From contig NC_073302.1 in assembly GCF_027595985.1 (NCBI RefSeq), positions 214,158,689 to 214,222,688 on the forward strand: a stretch of DNA of 64,000 nt. Reading direction: 5' to 3'. Within the stretch, counting starts at the first letter, position 1. The number at the start of each line of letters is the position of its first letter. A program made the translations under genes and the position numbers. The notes below the pieces were generated by a model. It made no database searches and was not told the origin of the DNA. It was given only the letters and a program-made list of their open reading frames with translations. The DNA comes from Sorex araneus. Taxonomy: Eukaryota; Chordata; Mammalia; Eulipotyphla; Soricidae. Shown here piece by piece: positions 1 to 11,892 of this stretch.

Positions 1-904
1 CTGGTTTGAAATCTGTATACTAACTACATGTGTATGAAATTGTATTGTATGATGCCAACCAGTTTTCTCAAATTAGTTTTATCAGTTTATATTCTTATCA
101 TCAGGTTGTGGTCATTCAACTTATTCTGCTTCTTTATATAAAAATTGATATTTTCTATCTTCCTTCTTAAGATATAAGTTTATAAAAATGAACATCAAAT
201 GAACTTAAATTTTATATCTATAACAAAATGATATATTAATTGTTATGTCCTATGCTAAAAATAGCTTGGATGATAGAATACTGTATTATACTATTACAAT
301 ATTTAGATAAAAGTAAATTTAGAAAAGCATACATTGTTTTTATTCAAACGACAAAAATTTAAGTTTCACATATATATTTGGTCTTCATCATAGTTTCTGC
401 CACAGAGCTTTCCTTAATCCTTGAAGTGCCTAAGGGTGCATGAGAAAATCTTTTGTTATGTGAATGAGGTGGTTTTGGAGAAAGTAGTGGAAGAAGATGA
501 GTTGCTAGGAAACCCAATACTAGGGGGCTGGAATTTCCATTTCCATTCCTCCCAGACCTATGTGGAGGAAAGAGGGGCACAAGAGATTGAGTTCATTTGA
601 CAAAGGTATAATAAAAAATGTATCAGTCATGCCTATGCTTTGAAGTGTTTATAAAAAACCTATAAGGATAGGGTTCACCAGTTTTGGGGGCTGATGAAAC
701 TGTGGACATGCTAGGATACACTGTGTTTATAAAGGACACAGATGTCACATACAGGTTCCACATACCTTGTCCTTCTTACATTCGAATGTCTCTGGTTAAG
801 CCTTACTGAAGTGATCAAATGACTTCCTGAGTTCTGTGAGCCACTCTAGCAAACAAATAAAATAAAAAGACATAAAGGACAAGGGAGATAGAATAGCCCT
901 CAAG
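1..904. other. AT-rich intergenic DNA, no gene seen
   Basis: Mostly unique-looking. Around 770-850, ACTTCCTGAGTTCTGTGAGCC followed by an A-rich run looks like a relic of an old LTR or other interspersed repeat, but I cannot name it with confidence. Short reading frames have no recognisable protein. Confidence 0.4.
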
Positions 905-962
905 GTGCGAGGGATGAATTCAGGTCAGTCATATGCAAGCGCCCTATCCACTGTATTACTAC
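905..962 (-). mobile_element. Possible old SINE head fragment
   Basis: The stretch TATGCAAGCGCCCTATCCAC resembles the reverse complement of the tRNA-like SINE head. No body or tail is detectable, so this is a weak call. Confidence 0.3.
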
Positions 963-3257
963 TGAGGAATGGGCCCACGAATTTGTATTTATCTAATCTG
1001 TTGGTTTCCTGGACACCCACTCACTGGGCTTGGCTGATTTTATATTTTGAAAGACATAAAATCAAACCCAGGATCTCACTCATGTAAAGTGCCCGGTTGC
1101 CGGGCTCCAGTGCCAGATCTCTGTTTTGTCCTTGGTCCTGGCTCGACATACTTTAACCCAACTGAAACTCACTTACTGTAAACAGCCCTTCCCTGAGACA
1201 GTCATCAAAAGAGGATCATGGAAGACATATTTTAATGTCTTTAATAATGTTTATAATTCTTAAAACTGGGATACCATTTTGGCTCTATAGACAAAATATA
1301 TGTTCTAACAACTTTGACTTAAAATAGTGCACCAAGAATTGTACGTGTGTCAGGAGGAAAGGAGATTTTAGCATAAAGAAACCTAACCAGCGAGGCTAAC
1401 ATGGGATGTCCAAGCAATTTATTTATCATATCCACTTTTTTCTCAACTAGTCTTCTATTAGTGGTATGTTCGGTCTATGTATAAGTACAATTAAAGCTGA
1501 TTTACGTAAATTTATTCCCCCTGGTATGTAAAAATACAATAAACCCTGAGTACAGCTTACTGTCAAATGACAGCTTATACTATTCTTGATTGCTCCAGAG
1601 AAAGTACATCTTATTCCAAACTTGCCCGTGGCAGGGTGACACATTCTAGGTCCTCCTCCAGCAAGCCTTGGGCATATTTCACTCACTATGCAGAAGTCAT
1701 GGTCCAGTATCTGTTTTTTACCAAGTACACCAGGTGAAACTCAAAGATAACTTTCTGGTGTCCATTGAGACAAATCTAAACATAATAAGATAAAAGTTGA
1801 TAGACAAAGGCTAAAACATATCTGTCAACTTAGTGAGTTTATGTCAAATAATTTTCTTATATATATATATATTGCTTGCAGTGTCTGAGCTTCGTGCATT
1901 ATAAATAATTTTCAACATATCTTTAAGCCATGACACAATGCAAATGAGAGAATAATATAGTTTGTAGGTGCATTGGATATGATCACCAACTAATTTCTGT
2001 TTTTACATAAAACTATCTCTTGAATTTTAAGCAAGTGATATGTTATTCTTTTCTTACTTATATGGTGGGTCTGAACAATATCGTTCCTGAGTTTAATTCT
2101 AGCTTTAGAAGCCAAGTAATATATCTTCCCAAATTATTAGTAGATACCAGTAATATGCATCTGTCTCCCCCAACTCTCATTATCTACAAGTAAAAATTAA
2201 AAAATTTTTGGAAGCAAAAATTTCATAAAGCAAAGAGAAGCTACCATTAATTTAAATGAGAAGATGTCTCAGCTTTCCCAGATGCAAAAAAAAATAATGT
2301 ACTCAATAACACATAAAGTATAAAATAGCACTAATATATAATCTAATCAGTAACAATACCATGCACACTGTCTATATATGCAGGTCCAATGGCAGGAAGT
2401 TGATAGAGCTAATCTGTATGTTCAATATGTCACTGCTTCTATTACAGGAGATATAAAGCTATGAACTGGTATTTTTGCTCTATCCTTATTGTAATAGTAA
2501 AAGTCATTTTTAGATTTCTTTTACTCTTTAAAAACACATATGTAAGTCTTTTGCAAAAATAATTTGGAAAAATGAAATATTTTAAAAATTGAGGTATGCC
2601 TGGGTTCCTACATGAGGAGAGTGAACACAAGAGGATGTAAATGACCAACCCAGGCCCAGAATGAATAAAACATAACAGTGGAATTTGTGCCTGGCATCTC
2701 ATTCAGTTCATCTCACAGACTGACAGATAACATGAGCGGCTATGTAAAAGATACTTTTGAAATATTAGACCTCAAAACAGATAGATAAGTGAGTGAGCAA
2801 TGAATGTATACTTGAAATAAGATTATAACTTTGGCTGTAGAGTATATGAAATGTATGCCCATTATATTTATATATTAGAAAACATTGATTATCTATTTTT
2901 TATTGAATTTTAGTGAATTTTAGTGAATGAATGATAGAAATAAACCCTAAGATTCTAAAGTCTGGTTTCAGGACTGCATGAATAACATTATTTGAGATTA
3001 CTAGAGCACAATAAGAGGTGAGATTGATTAATATAGGGAAAATCTCTACAAAAATATAATATCTGATACATGTATTAAATAGATAGAAACCACGCTTAGA
3101 CAACATAAAATCCTCAGAATTACATAAACCTATAGCTGTGCAAATGATTATAAATGATACAGAAGTATTGAGTAAAGTAAAAAGGAAAAAAATAGAATAA
3201 GAGCAGTATAACTGTGGTCTTCCAGGACCATAAGTGCATAAATGACCAAAAACTGGC
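963..3257. other. AT-rich intergenic DNA, no gene seen
   Basis: No recognisable coding or repeat structure apart from a (TA)n run at 1858-1873. A 79-codon minus-strand frame at 1447-1686 has no recognisable features. Confidence 0.4.
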
Positions 3258-3265
3258 ATAAAGTT

Positions 3266-3479
3266 TGCTGTCATCCCATTGCTCATCGATTTGCTCGAGT
3301 GGGCACCAGTAAAGTCTCTCATTGTGAGACTTGTTGTTACTGTTTTTGGCATATCCAATACGCCACGAGTAGCTTGCCAGGCTCTGCCATGCAGGCGTGA
3401 AGGTAGCTTACCGGGCTATCCGAGAGGGATGGAGGAATCAAACACAGGTCGGCTACCATTGTACTACCGCTCCAGCCCA
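3266..3479 (-). mobile_element. Shrew SINE type B, full length
   Basis: Reverse-oriented copy with the complete type-B body (TTTTTGGCATATCCAATACG block) and tRNA-like head ending CCGCTCCAGCCC. Target-site duplication ATAAAGTT at 3258-3265 and 3482-3489. The tail end abuts the left duplication with no poly(T), so this family member carries no poly(A). Confidence 0.92.
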
Positions 3480-3704
3480 GAATAAAGTTAAAAAAGGAAA
3501 TAAAAGTTTCTTTATGAAGGAAGAAAATGATGAAGAGTTCTATGAAACTCAAAGAAACAGTATCAAATAAGAAAAGTTTAAATTATTTCAAAGAAATTCA
3601 TATACTGTTATGTTTGAAGTTAAAAATTAAAATCTTTGTGGAACCAATGAGAAGGATTTCACAGAAATGACAGGATTATAAATTAAATTTGACAGTTTTT
3701 ATTT

Positions 3705-3990
3705 AAGGCTTAGGGGTGAGAGCTCAAGGTACCGAAGTTTACTCACTTAAGTTCTGAAGTCTAACTTCAATTCCCAGTGCCACATGTTCTCCTAGGCATC
3801 TCCTAACTGACCCTGATGACCATCTGCATCACTAGCTCAAGGAGTATGGCTGGGATACATGGGTTCCTATGCTAGAGTAGGAAATTATTGAGCCTGGATA
3901 CCAAAGTCATAAGGTAAATGTCCTGGGACCAAATGTTGTCCAAAGTAATATGCTGATTCCTGAACCCTGCTTGATAAGCTCTGCCTTATT
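3705..3990 (+). mobile_element. Possible ancient SINE-like relic
   Basis: Contains ATTCCCAGTGCCACATGTTC and a CCCTGATGACC stretch reminiscent of the SINE body, but strongly diverged. It could equally be unrelated sequence. Confidence 0.25.
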
Positions 3991-4596
3991 TTTCTCCCTG
4001 CCCCCCTACAAGAGGTGAGATTTAACTATGGCTGCAAAAAATTGGAAAGCTTTTCAAAATTTAATAAATCCATTGGAAATATTGTCATTAGTATAATATG
4101 ACAACTATAATTATAATGATATCAGTGTCACTGTGTTTTTTGAAGAAAATGAGCTATTGCCAACAATTTTCAAATATTATCTTTGAAAGAAAATTACATA
4201 AACCCAGTGCTGAAGAAGATATACAAACTTTTGGTATGAATATACAGCTCTGTCGGTGTTACTAAAGATTTCTAGAATTGATTCCTCTTTAGAATAGAGA
4301 ATGCCTCATTAGCCACTGACACATCATAATTGCCATATACTCTATTTAAATCTAGTTCTTGTTAGGGATGTCTCCGCACTCTAATAACCCTGTCAGTCAT
4401 TCTGTCACAAATTCTTATGTGTAGGAAGTTCTTTTTTAAATTTTCAGCTATTATTGAATGTTGGTCTTTGGACATTGGTCTCACTAATTGCTTTTAATGT
4501 TTTCTAAAAAAAAGTCATTTTACTTAAACAAGTTTCTTCCAATGTCTTTTATATGCATCTGCCAGTGGGAAGTAATGTGGGGCAAACAAATGTGGT

Positions 4597-4768
4597 GTTC
4601 TGGGCTTGAGTGATACTATAGCTGTGAGTCGCATGTTTGCCTTGCATATGATTGAACTGGGTTTGATTCCCGGATAGTCTCTAAGGCCCACTGCTAACTG
4701 CCAACTGTGATCATTGAGTTCAGAGCCAGGAGTAACCCATGAACATTGCTGGGTGTGGCAAGCAATGC
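4597..4768 (+). mobile_element. Shrew SINE type A, diverged
   Basis: Head GGGCTTGAGTGATACTATAG, a box-B-like GGTTTGATTCCCGG, and body TTCAGAGCCAGGAGTAACCC ending GCTGGGTGTGGC. Its A-rich tail has evolved into the CA/GA-rich microsatellite that follows. Confidence 0.8.
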
Positions 4769-4769
4769 C

Positions 4770-4836
4770 ACACACAAGCGAGCGCATGCACACACGCACA
4801 CACACACACGGAAAGAAAGGAAAGGAAAGAAAAATG
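4770..4836. repeat. CA-rich then GGAAA-rich simple repeat
   Basis: (CA)n followed by GAAAG/GGAAA repeats directly at the 3' end of the preceding SINE, probably grown from its tail. Confidence 0.75.
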
Positions 4837-4897
4837 TGGTGTTTCAACTGGCATACTGGCACCATATTTAGAATCTAGTGCCAGTTATGTTATTACT

Positions 4898-5147
4898 GTA
4901 GCACTGCAGCACCATCGTCCCGTTGTTCATTGATTTGCTCAAGTGGGCACCAGTAACGTCCCCATTGTGATACTTGTTACTGTTTTTGGCATATCAAATA
5001 TGCCATGTGTAGCTTGCCAGGCTCTGCCATGTGGGCAAGATACTCTCAGTAGCTTGCCAGGCTCTTCGAGAGGGGTGGAGGAATCAAACCTGGGCTGGCT
5101 GCATGCAAGGCAAACACACTACCTGCTGTGCTATCATTCCAGCCCAC
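4898..5147 (-). mobile_element. Shrew SINE type B, full length
   Basis: Complete reverse-oriented copy. The tail reads GTAGCACTGCAGCACCATCG on the + strand, and the head ends CATTCCAGCCC. Target-site duplication TTATTACT at 4890-4897 and 5151-5158; the left copy touches the tail repeat directly with no poly(T). Confidence 0.93.
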
Positions 5148-5158
5148 ATATTATTACT

Positions 5159-5635
5159 AGTTACATAAATTTGAAAATAAATGCAGTAAAAACTTTATAT
5201 ATGTGTATATATATAAAGAAGAGCTCTGAAAGAATTTCTATAGGGACTATTTCAGTTGTAAAATGATTTTTGTCTCTAAGGCTTTTGCATCCTGGCTCCT
5301 CTCAGGCAGAGCTGTGGGTATTAGACTTCCCAGAAGCTCCTAGGGCACAACCTACTCTGTTAGCACTGACATAACACTCACCTTAGTATTATTGCCTTGA
5401 ACTGAGCAGGTACAACAGATAAATGGTAGCCAAGCAACTTGCTGATGAGCTTTTATATGTGAAATTGAAGAAGTTCAATTGTGATGGAGAAGTGCAAAAC
5501 AGAATATGCCAAGGGAACACGGAAGTATAACTTCAATAAGGTGACACAACTGTTTGTTTGATGGCAAAAATCAGCAGTAAACATGAGTAGGCTGGTGAAC
5601 AGAACTCATTTCTTTTTCAACAAAATTTTGATTTA
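5159..5635. other. Unique-looking intergenic DNA
   Basis: Mixed-composition sequence between a type-B SINE and the L1 cluster. No repeat signature or coding pattern recognised. Confidence 0.35.
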
Positions 5636-5835
5636 CTCTTTTTTTAAAAAAAATTGATTGAATCACCGTCAGAACAGTTAGAAAGCTTTCAAGTTCAAGT
5701 CTCGGTCATACCATGATCAAACACCCATCCCCTCACCAGTGCACACCCCCATCTCACCCCTCCCACTGCCTGTGTGGCAGATGATTTCCAATTTACTCTC
5801 TCTCTACTTTGATTACATTCAACAAAAGACACACC
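5636..5835 (-). mobile_element. L1 3' end (older copy, left half, split by a younger L1)
   Basis: Antisense L1 3' terminus: T-rich start, ATTGAATCACCGTCAGAACA, then the CACCCATCCC...CACCAGTGCACA block shared by all L1 3' ends in this window. It resumes at 6868 after a younger insertion. Confidence 0.75.
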
Positions 5836-6856
5836 TTTTTTTTATTTTTTGAATTTTTTTATTGAGATGTGGAAAGTTACAAAGTTTTCAGGTATAAGTC
5901 TCAGTTATACAATGCTTGAACACCCATCCCTTCACCAGTGCACATATTCCACCACCAAGAATCACAGTATAGCTCCACCCTGCCCCCCCACACCCCTAGC
6001 CCCACCCACACCCCTAGCCCCCCACCCCGCCTGTGTAACTGATAAATTTCACTTTACTTTCACTTTACTTTGATTACATTCAATATTTCAACAAACTCAC
6101 TATTATTGTTTGGAGTTTCTCCCCCTAAAGTCAGACCTGCTGAAAAGGAAGCATTTGATAATTTGTTTTTCATTGCTGAGAATGAAGAGATATGAGGTCG
6201 AGTGACCACACTAGCGGCCTCACGGTTTTGGTTACTGTATTTTAGTATCTTAGTAACTAAGTCCAGAGAAATATCTGCCAGAAATTGCATCACTGCAGAC
6301 TTGTACTTTTCAGTTATATTATATTCCACATATGAGTGCAATCTTTCTATGTCTGTCTCTTTCTTTCTGACTCATTTCACTCAATATGATACTTTCCATG
6401 TTGATCCATTTATATGCAAATTTCATGACTTCATGTATTCTGACAGCTACATAGTATTCCATTGTGTATATGTACCAGAGTTTCTTTAACCAATCATCTG
6501 TTTTGGGGCACTCTGTTTTTTTCCAGATTCTGGCTATTGTAAACAGTGCTGCAATGAACATAGAAATGCAGATGTCATCTCTACTATACCTTTTTGCCTC
6601 CAGGAGTGGTATTGCTGGATCAAATGGAAGCTCAATTTCTAATTTTTTGAGAATCGTCCATATTGTTTTCCAAAAGGGCTGAACCAGTCGGCATTCCCAC
6701 CAGCAGTGAAGAAGAGTCCCTTTCTCCCCACATCCATGCCAACACTGGTTGTTTTTGTTTTGGGGGATGTGGGCCAGTCTCTGGTGTGAGATGATATCTC
6801 ACTGTTGTTTTGATCTACATCTCCCTGATGATTAGTGATGTTGAACATTTTCTCAT
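5836..6856 (-). mobile_element. L1 with ORF2 C-terminus, 5'-truncated, inserted in an older L1
   Basis: Antisense LINE-1. From the right, the minus strand encodes the end of ORF2 (reverse-transcriptase protein), including a FIAALFTIARIWKK segment, a WLKKLWYIYTMEYY segment and KWINMESIILSEMSQK, followed by the 3' UTR and a T-rich end at 5836. Upstream ORF2 sequence (6560-6856) is also recognisable but broken by stops. 5'-truncated at about 6856 with no ORF1, endonuclease or full reverse-transcriptase domain, so inactive. Candidate target-site duplication AAAGACACACC (5825-5835) and GAAGGCACACC (6857-6867), 9 of 11. Confidence 0.88.
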
Positions 6857-6867
6857 GAAGGCACACC

Positions 6868-7310
6868 ATTATTATTTGGAATTTTCCCCAACAATCAGAC
6901 CTGCTGAAAAGGCATCATTAGATAATTTGCTTTCTATTGCTGATTATGAAAAGCATATGATGTCATGCAATTTTGGATTTGTGATATTTTAGTAGTTAAG
7001 TCTGGAGGGATCGATGCCAAAAGCTGCTGGGTTACGAGATTGGTTTGTGTGCCTTTGGGTTCATGACTGTTCAGAAGCCAGAGGAGCCGTTTGTGGGCGG
7101 CAACTCAGGGCCTTGTGGGGGAAGGGAGAGGGGCTGGTTCCACGTCCCCATCCCGTGAAGCCCCACGTATCTCATCACTGGAGTCTCATACCGGGTTGTC
7201 CAATAGGCTCTGAAAGATGGTGGCCACCATGCCTCCAGGGGGCAAAAGGTGGAATGGACAACTTTCCCCACCCAGGGTGGCACAGTGAAAATTCTGATTT
7301 CCTCTGATTC
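6868..7310 (-). mobile_element. L1 3' UTR, right half of the split older copy
   Basis: Matches the L1 3' UTR seen at 6090-6260 (CAGACCTGCTGAAAAGG, GATAATTTG...CATTGCTGA) and continues into a GC-rich section (7014-7280) that corresponds to the section at 17041-17330. The junction with 5835 is interrupted by the younger L1. Confidence 0.7.
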
Positions 7311-7894
7311 CTAAAGATTGAGACTCAATAAGTACCTAGTAAGCTCCTTTCACCAGAAAACTTGAAAATATTGTAGTAAAATGAAGATTGCCAGTACCAG
7401 CCTCCGCTGATGTTCACAAAGCCAGCAATTGATGCAAAGAAGCTTTCATTAAATCTTAGGTATTGAATTAGTGATAGTTCTAGAGATTAAATATATAAGT
7501 AGATTCTACTTCCATCCTTCATTTATATGGTGGTTTTGATGAAGGTTTTGCTGAAAAAAATTGTATTTGTATAAATTGTCTGCAACACATAGTTTTAACG
7601 CAGCAGTCATTAAGTATATGTTGAATATGAATTATTTTCACTGACATAGGGTATGATAAATTTCATCAGAGCCTTGATAAAAGAATACTTATTGTAACTC
7701 TTTTCCTTAGAGATTTTGCTGCTGTGTTTCTAAATTCTTTATAGTATTGACACATCACCATAAATTTAGCAATCACTGTGTATTTTTCCCAAATGAACAT
7801 TATGTCACCCCTCTTTTAATTTAACTTACATTTTAGACTCTATCTACTTATTCTCATTCAGTGTTTATATTATTTTATTATTTACATTGTTCCC

Positions 7895-8405
7895 TATATT
7901 TTTATTAAGTTATTGTGATTTACAGAGATAGTCATAATTAATCGTTAGGCAGCCAATATTGTAGCATCAATCAACCCCAAATCCTCACTCCCACCCTGAG
8001 CACAGTTTGCTATCTTGACAGGCGCCTTTCGAAGTTTGGTTGTTAAAATTTGTATCTCTCAGTTTCAGTGTTGTTGACTGAGCTCTAGACTCTATCATTC
8101 CTCAACTCTGCCTTTGTAACGGAATCCCCTGGCCTAGATTCTGCTGCTTCTCACTTCTCCCCTCCACTGTTTCTTTCCTTCTCTTCACTACACTCTGGTG
8201 CCAATGCTGATTAGGACATCTCTCCTCTAAAACATTGCATTCCATCATCTAGTTATTCTAAATACTGCATATGAGCAATGTCATCCTGTGTTAATCCTTC
8301 TTTTGGCTTGCTTTGTTTCATATGCATTATGTATTTCAGCCCCATCTATGTTGCTGGGAATTGCATGATTTTATCATTCCTAGTAGCAGTGTAGTATTCC
8401 ATTCA
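7895..8405 (-). mobile_element. Older L1 3' region, antisense
   Basis: Diverged antisense L1. The 3' end has a CAACCCCAAATCCTCACTCCC-type motif, and further right is the typical antisense ORF2-end motif CCCATCTATGTTGCTGGGAA ... GTAGTATTCCATT. No open frame remains. Confidence 0.65.
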
Positions 8406-8600
8406 CTTTGAACCACTGTGATTTACGGTGATGTGAATGAGATGGATTCACTTGTTCTAAGTCACAACACCACGCACTCCATTTTCCTGCACCATTGTTT
8501 CCAGGTCTCCTCCTAACCGCCCCACAGTGTACTTAGCTTCCACTTAGCTAAACCTAGCTCTGTAAAGCAGTTCTTGGATTCTGCAGTCTCTGACTATTTA
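8406..8600 (-). mobile_element. Second old L1 3' end fragment, antisense
   Basis: Restarts an L1 3'-end-like profile (CACTGTGATTTACGGTGATG ... CACCATTGTTTCC ... CCTAACCGCCCC) directly after the preceding fragment, which suggests adjacent or nested insertions. Confidence 0.45.
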
Positions 8601-9274
8601 TTTCCATACCATGTTTCCTTATATCTCACACATGATCATTCTTTACCGCTCTCTTTTGATTCAATATCTTCTACCAATTGACTTAGTAGAAATCTCCAGA
8701 TAGTATCTACACTGAAATGAATTAGAAACTCCGGGAGTACTAGCTTCTATATTATTTTAAGTTCCCTTAGTGATTCTTAAGTAATTCAGATTTAAAAACC
8801 ATAACTAATACACATAATTATGCATATTTTTAATATGTGATTGACAGCGGCAATTACTTATACATTTGTATGAGGTCCAATAATAAGTTTTCATTTTGAT
8901 TAATACATCTTTCTTTACAATAAGAACAATGAAAGTAACAATTAAAAATTAAAAATTAATATTTTAGTAAAAGGTAAACAGGTTTAGAAGTCGGTTATGC
9001 AGCACACAATGACAATGGCTACAAAACTGTTTTATTCTTAAATTTTAAAAGGGGGTTAATCTTGTGTTGTATTTTTACAACAGAATTAGTAAGAAGTATG
9101 GGAGGAAATTTTGTAAAATAATGGCTCTGTGGTAGCCTTGATAATTGTTGATGTGTTATGGGTTTATACTAACCCCAAACCTCATCTACTTTTATACATT
9201 AAATATGAATGTCTTCAGTATATATTATATGCCAAATACATCTCAATATAACATTTTTAAATTTTGATTTGTTT

Positions 9275-9405
9275 TGGTTTTAGGAGGGTCATGTCTGGCT
9301 GTGCTCTGGGCTTACGTCAGACTCTGTGCTAGGCAGACCACATGTGATGCTGAGGCTGGAAACTCATAGACCATCTAAACACACTGTATTATTGCTGTAG
9401 CCATT
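9275..9405 (-). mobile_element. Old SINE type A relic
   Basis: Reverse-oriented and diverged: GGTCATGTCTGGCTGTGCTCT ... CACATGTGATGCTGAGGCTGG ... TATTATTGCTGTAGCC follow the order of the type-A body and head. Confidence 0.5.
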
Positions 9406-10229
9406 GCATTTAATATTTTCTTTTGTCTAAAGTTATACAAATTCATTTTTAATGAACATAGAGCTAAAAATCGATTTCCTGGTTTATATTCTTGGGCTTT
9501 TTCTTCACTGGTGTAGCTAAAGTATACGTTAAGGTACACACGAGAATACTGGAGAGTCCTTACCTTGCTAAGTATTGCTCTGTTTCTTCTACTCCATGAC
9601 CTTTTTTCCCTTGATTAAAAAGGACCCTCCATCATTTGCAATTTATTCTCACATTTCTGAAGACTCCATTTTATAATTTATTTCCGACATGTGTATACAA
9701 CTACATGAACATTCTTTATGTCTTCTGAAATCCTGATTATGGGAGTCTTTGTCACCAGAGAATAATATTGCTTATCAAATCTTTACTTTTGCCATTGAAA
9801 GTTTACTCCTATTCATTAGATTAAAAAAGTGGATATATGGCTAAACTCAACTTTTTATTTTTTTGCAGATATCTGAATGGATCCTTAGGATAAAAAAAAA
9901 AACTGGACCTTGATGAAAGTTAACATAAATTTTAATAAACGTTCATAAGCCAAAAAAGAAAAGAAAGTGCACTTTTAGTGGGAGATAGGCCTGCTCTGAG
10001 TTTTGCCATGACATTTTTTGACTCAGAATGGCCTCTCATTTAAACATTTCAAAGGATTTTTCGAACAAAATGGTTGAAAGGGAATTTTGCTTAAATACCT
10101 ACTTCATGTGTTTATTGTCCAAATTAACGTTTGTTAATAATGTTCTTCATGTGAAAACCTAATTGCTTTAGCTCCAATTATTTACTAATTCTATTTCATA
10201 CATTTATTTTGCTTATTTTGTTTGTGTTT

Positions 10230-10392
10230 GTGTTTTTGTACATATCTGCCAGTATTTAGGATTTACTCCTGGTTCTATATTCAGGAATTATATCAGGTTA
10301 TATTAGAAGGACTATAGGCAGTTCTAGGATCAAACCAGGATAAGGTGTGTGCAAAGCAAGTGCACTAAACCCTTTATTGTCTTTTAGGCCCT
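10230..10392 (-). mobile_element. Old SINE type A relic
   Basis: Reverse-oriented body TTTACTCCTGGTTCTATATT, head region CAAAGCAAGTGCACTAAACC, ending TTTTAGGCCC. Heavily diverged. Confidence 0.55.
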
Positions 10393-10949
10393 CAGTAAAA
10401 CTCAAAACTGATATGAACTGTTCACAAGTTCTGGAATATTATGATCCAACAAAATGTTTACAATAAAGCATACTTTGGACTGAGTAGTTAAAGAAACTAA
10501 AGATTAAAGATTTAGACAACAATTGGATTATGAGTCATGTTTCCCCAGGAATGACAGACAAAATACATTAACTTATCCCTCTTTTCACTTCTTTACAATC
10601 CTTAATGCAGTTTTTGGAGAGTGGCCACATATGATCCCAATGATTTTCCAATTTGTTTCCTGTGTTTGATATATTTAAGAAAATCCTAAACACAGTTTTA
10701 AAATCTCTTTGCAAGGCACATAACAAAGTATTTTCTGTTTTGCTTGGATTTTGTACATTGGCCTTTGCTGTATTTTTCGTTTTGTGAATTTGTTTTTTCA
10801 TTCAGGATATATCATTGTGAAATATAAGATCATTTGAAAATAGAGAATATGTTAATATATGTGTCAAGTCTTATCAGTAATTAACCAATTGTTCAAGTAC
10901 CTTATAATTCTGATTTAAGGTATCTGATTGCTATACAATAGTCTTTTTT

Positions 10950-11123
10950 TTTTCTTTTTTCTTTTTGGGTCACACCCGCCAATGCTCAGGGGTCATTCCT
11001 GGCTCTGCACTCAGGAATAACCCCTGGCGGTGCTCAGGTGGCCATATGGGATGCTGGGAATCGAACTCGGGTCGGCCATGTGCAAGGCAAACGCCCTACC
11101 CGCTGTGCTATCGCTCCAGCCCC
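10950..11123 (-). mobile_element. Shrew SINE type A, full length
   Basis: Near-consensus reverse-oriented copy with a T-rich tail, GGGTCACACCCGCC, GCTGGGAATCGAACTCGG (box B region) and GCTATCGCTCCAGCCCC. Perfect 14-bp target-site duplication CAATAGTCTTTTTT at 10936-10949 and 11124-11137. It landed in the tail junction of the neighbouring L1. Confidence 0.95.
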
Positions 11124-11137
11124 CAATAGTCTTTTTT

Positions 11138-11566
11138 GTTTGTTTGTTTGCAATATGTATTTTGTTCATATTGGTTTTTTAAATTTTTTTAATTTTATTG
11201 AATCACCATGAGATCGTTACAAATTTTCATGTTTGTGTTAATTTCTGACAATGATCAACCATTTATCCAGTGCACATTTCCCACCACCAATATCACGGAT
11301 ATACCCCCACTTTCCTACCCTCCCCCTGCTTCCATGGCAGAAAATATTCCCCATACTCTCTCTCTACTTTTGGGCATTATGGCTTGCAACACAGACACTA
11401 AGAGGTCATCATGTTTGGTCCATTACCTACTTTTGGCATGCATCTCCCATCCCAACTGGTTCCTCCAGCCATCATTTTCTTAGTGATGCCTTCTCTACTC
11501 CATCTGCCTTCTCCCCTCCACTCATGAAGCAGGCTTCCAGCTATGGGGCAATCTCCCTGGCACTTT
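11138..11566 (-). mobile_element. L1 3' end, antisense, with target-site duplication and possible short 3' transduction
   Basis: L1 body 11179-11566 holds the 3' UTR (ATTGAATCACCATGAGATCG ... CAGTGCACATTTCCCACC ... CTTCCAGCTATGGGGCA). To its left are a T-rich tract, 23 unrelated bases (11151-11173), then a second T/G-rich tract. The 14-mer TATACAATAGTCTT occurs at 10932-10945 and 11567-11580, bracketing the insertion as its duplication. No ORF2 is retained. Confidence 0.75.
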
Positions 11567-11741
11567 ATACAATAGTCTTATATATAGGAAAAAACCATAT
11601 TCTGTTTTATTAGTGTTTATATTAATTTCTATTTATTATCCTCTTTAACTAATATTGTTTGTATTTTCCTATATTTTTTTAGTACTCATTACTAGTCCCT
11701 ATTCTGCAACTATATGCTTGTTAATAAAAATGATATGTAGT

Positions 11742-11892
11742 GAAGGAGATGGACACAGGGGTATAGAAGAGCACACTGGGTGCTTGCCTTGCACACGGTT
11801 GACCTTATTTCGATTCCCACCAGCAGTGGTCCCTGAACACAGTGCCAGAAGTAAACTCTGAGCAACCCTGGACATTGCCCCTAAAATACAAA
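11742..11892 (+). mobile_element. Old SINE type A
   Basis: Forward-oriented: CTTGCCTTGCACACGGTTGA head, TTTCGATTCCCACCAGCAGT, GTCCCTGAACACAGTGCCAG body, A-rich end. Moderately diverged. Confidence 0.65.

Noticed and set aside
2900-3358. Open frame of 152 codons on the minus strand.
   Set aside because: Its N-terminal part is type-B SINE and the rest is AT-rich DNA without protein-like features.
6319-6561. A host gene encoded on the minus strand.
   Set aside because: The peptide (IYTMEYY, KWINMESI) is the L1 ORF2 C-terminus.
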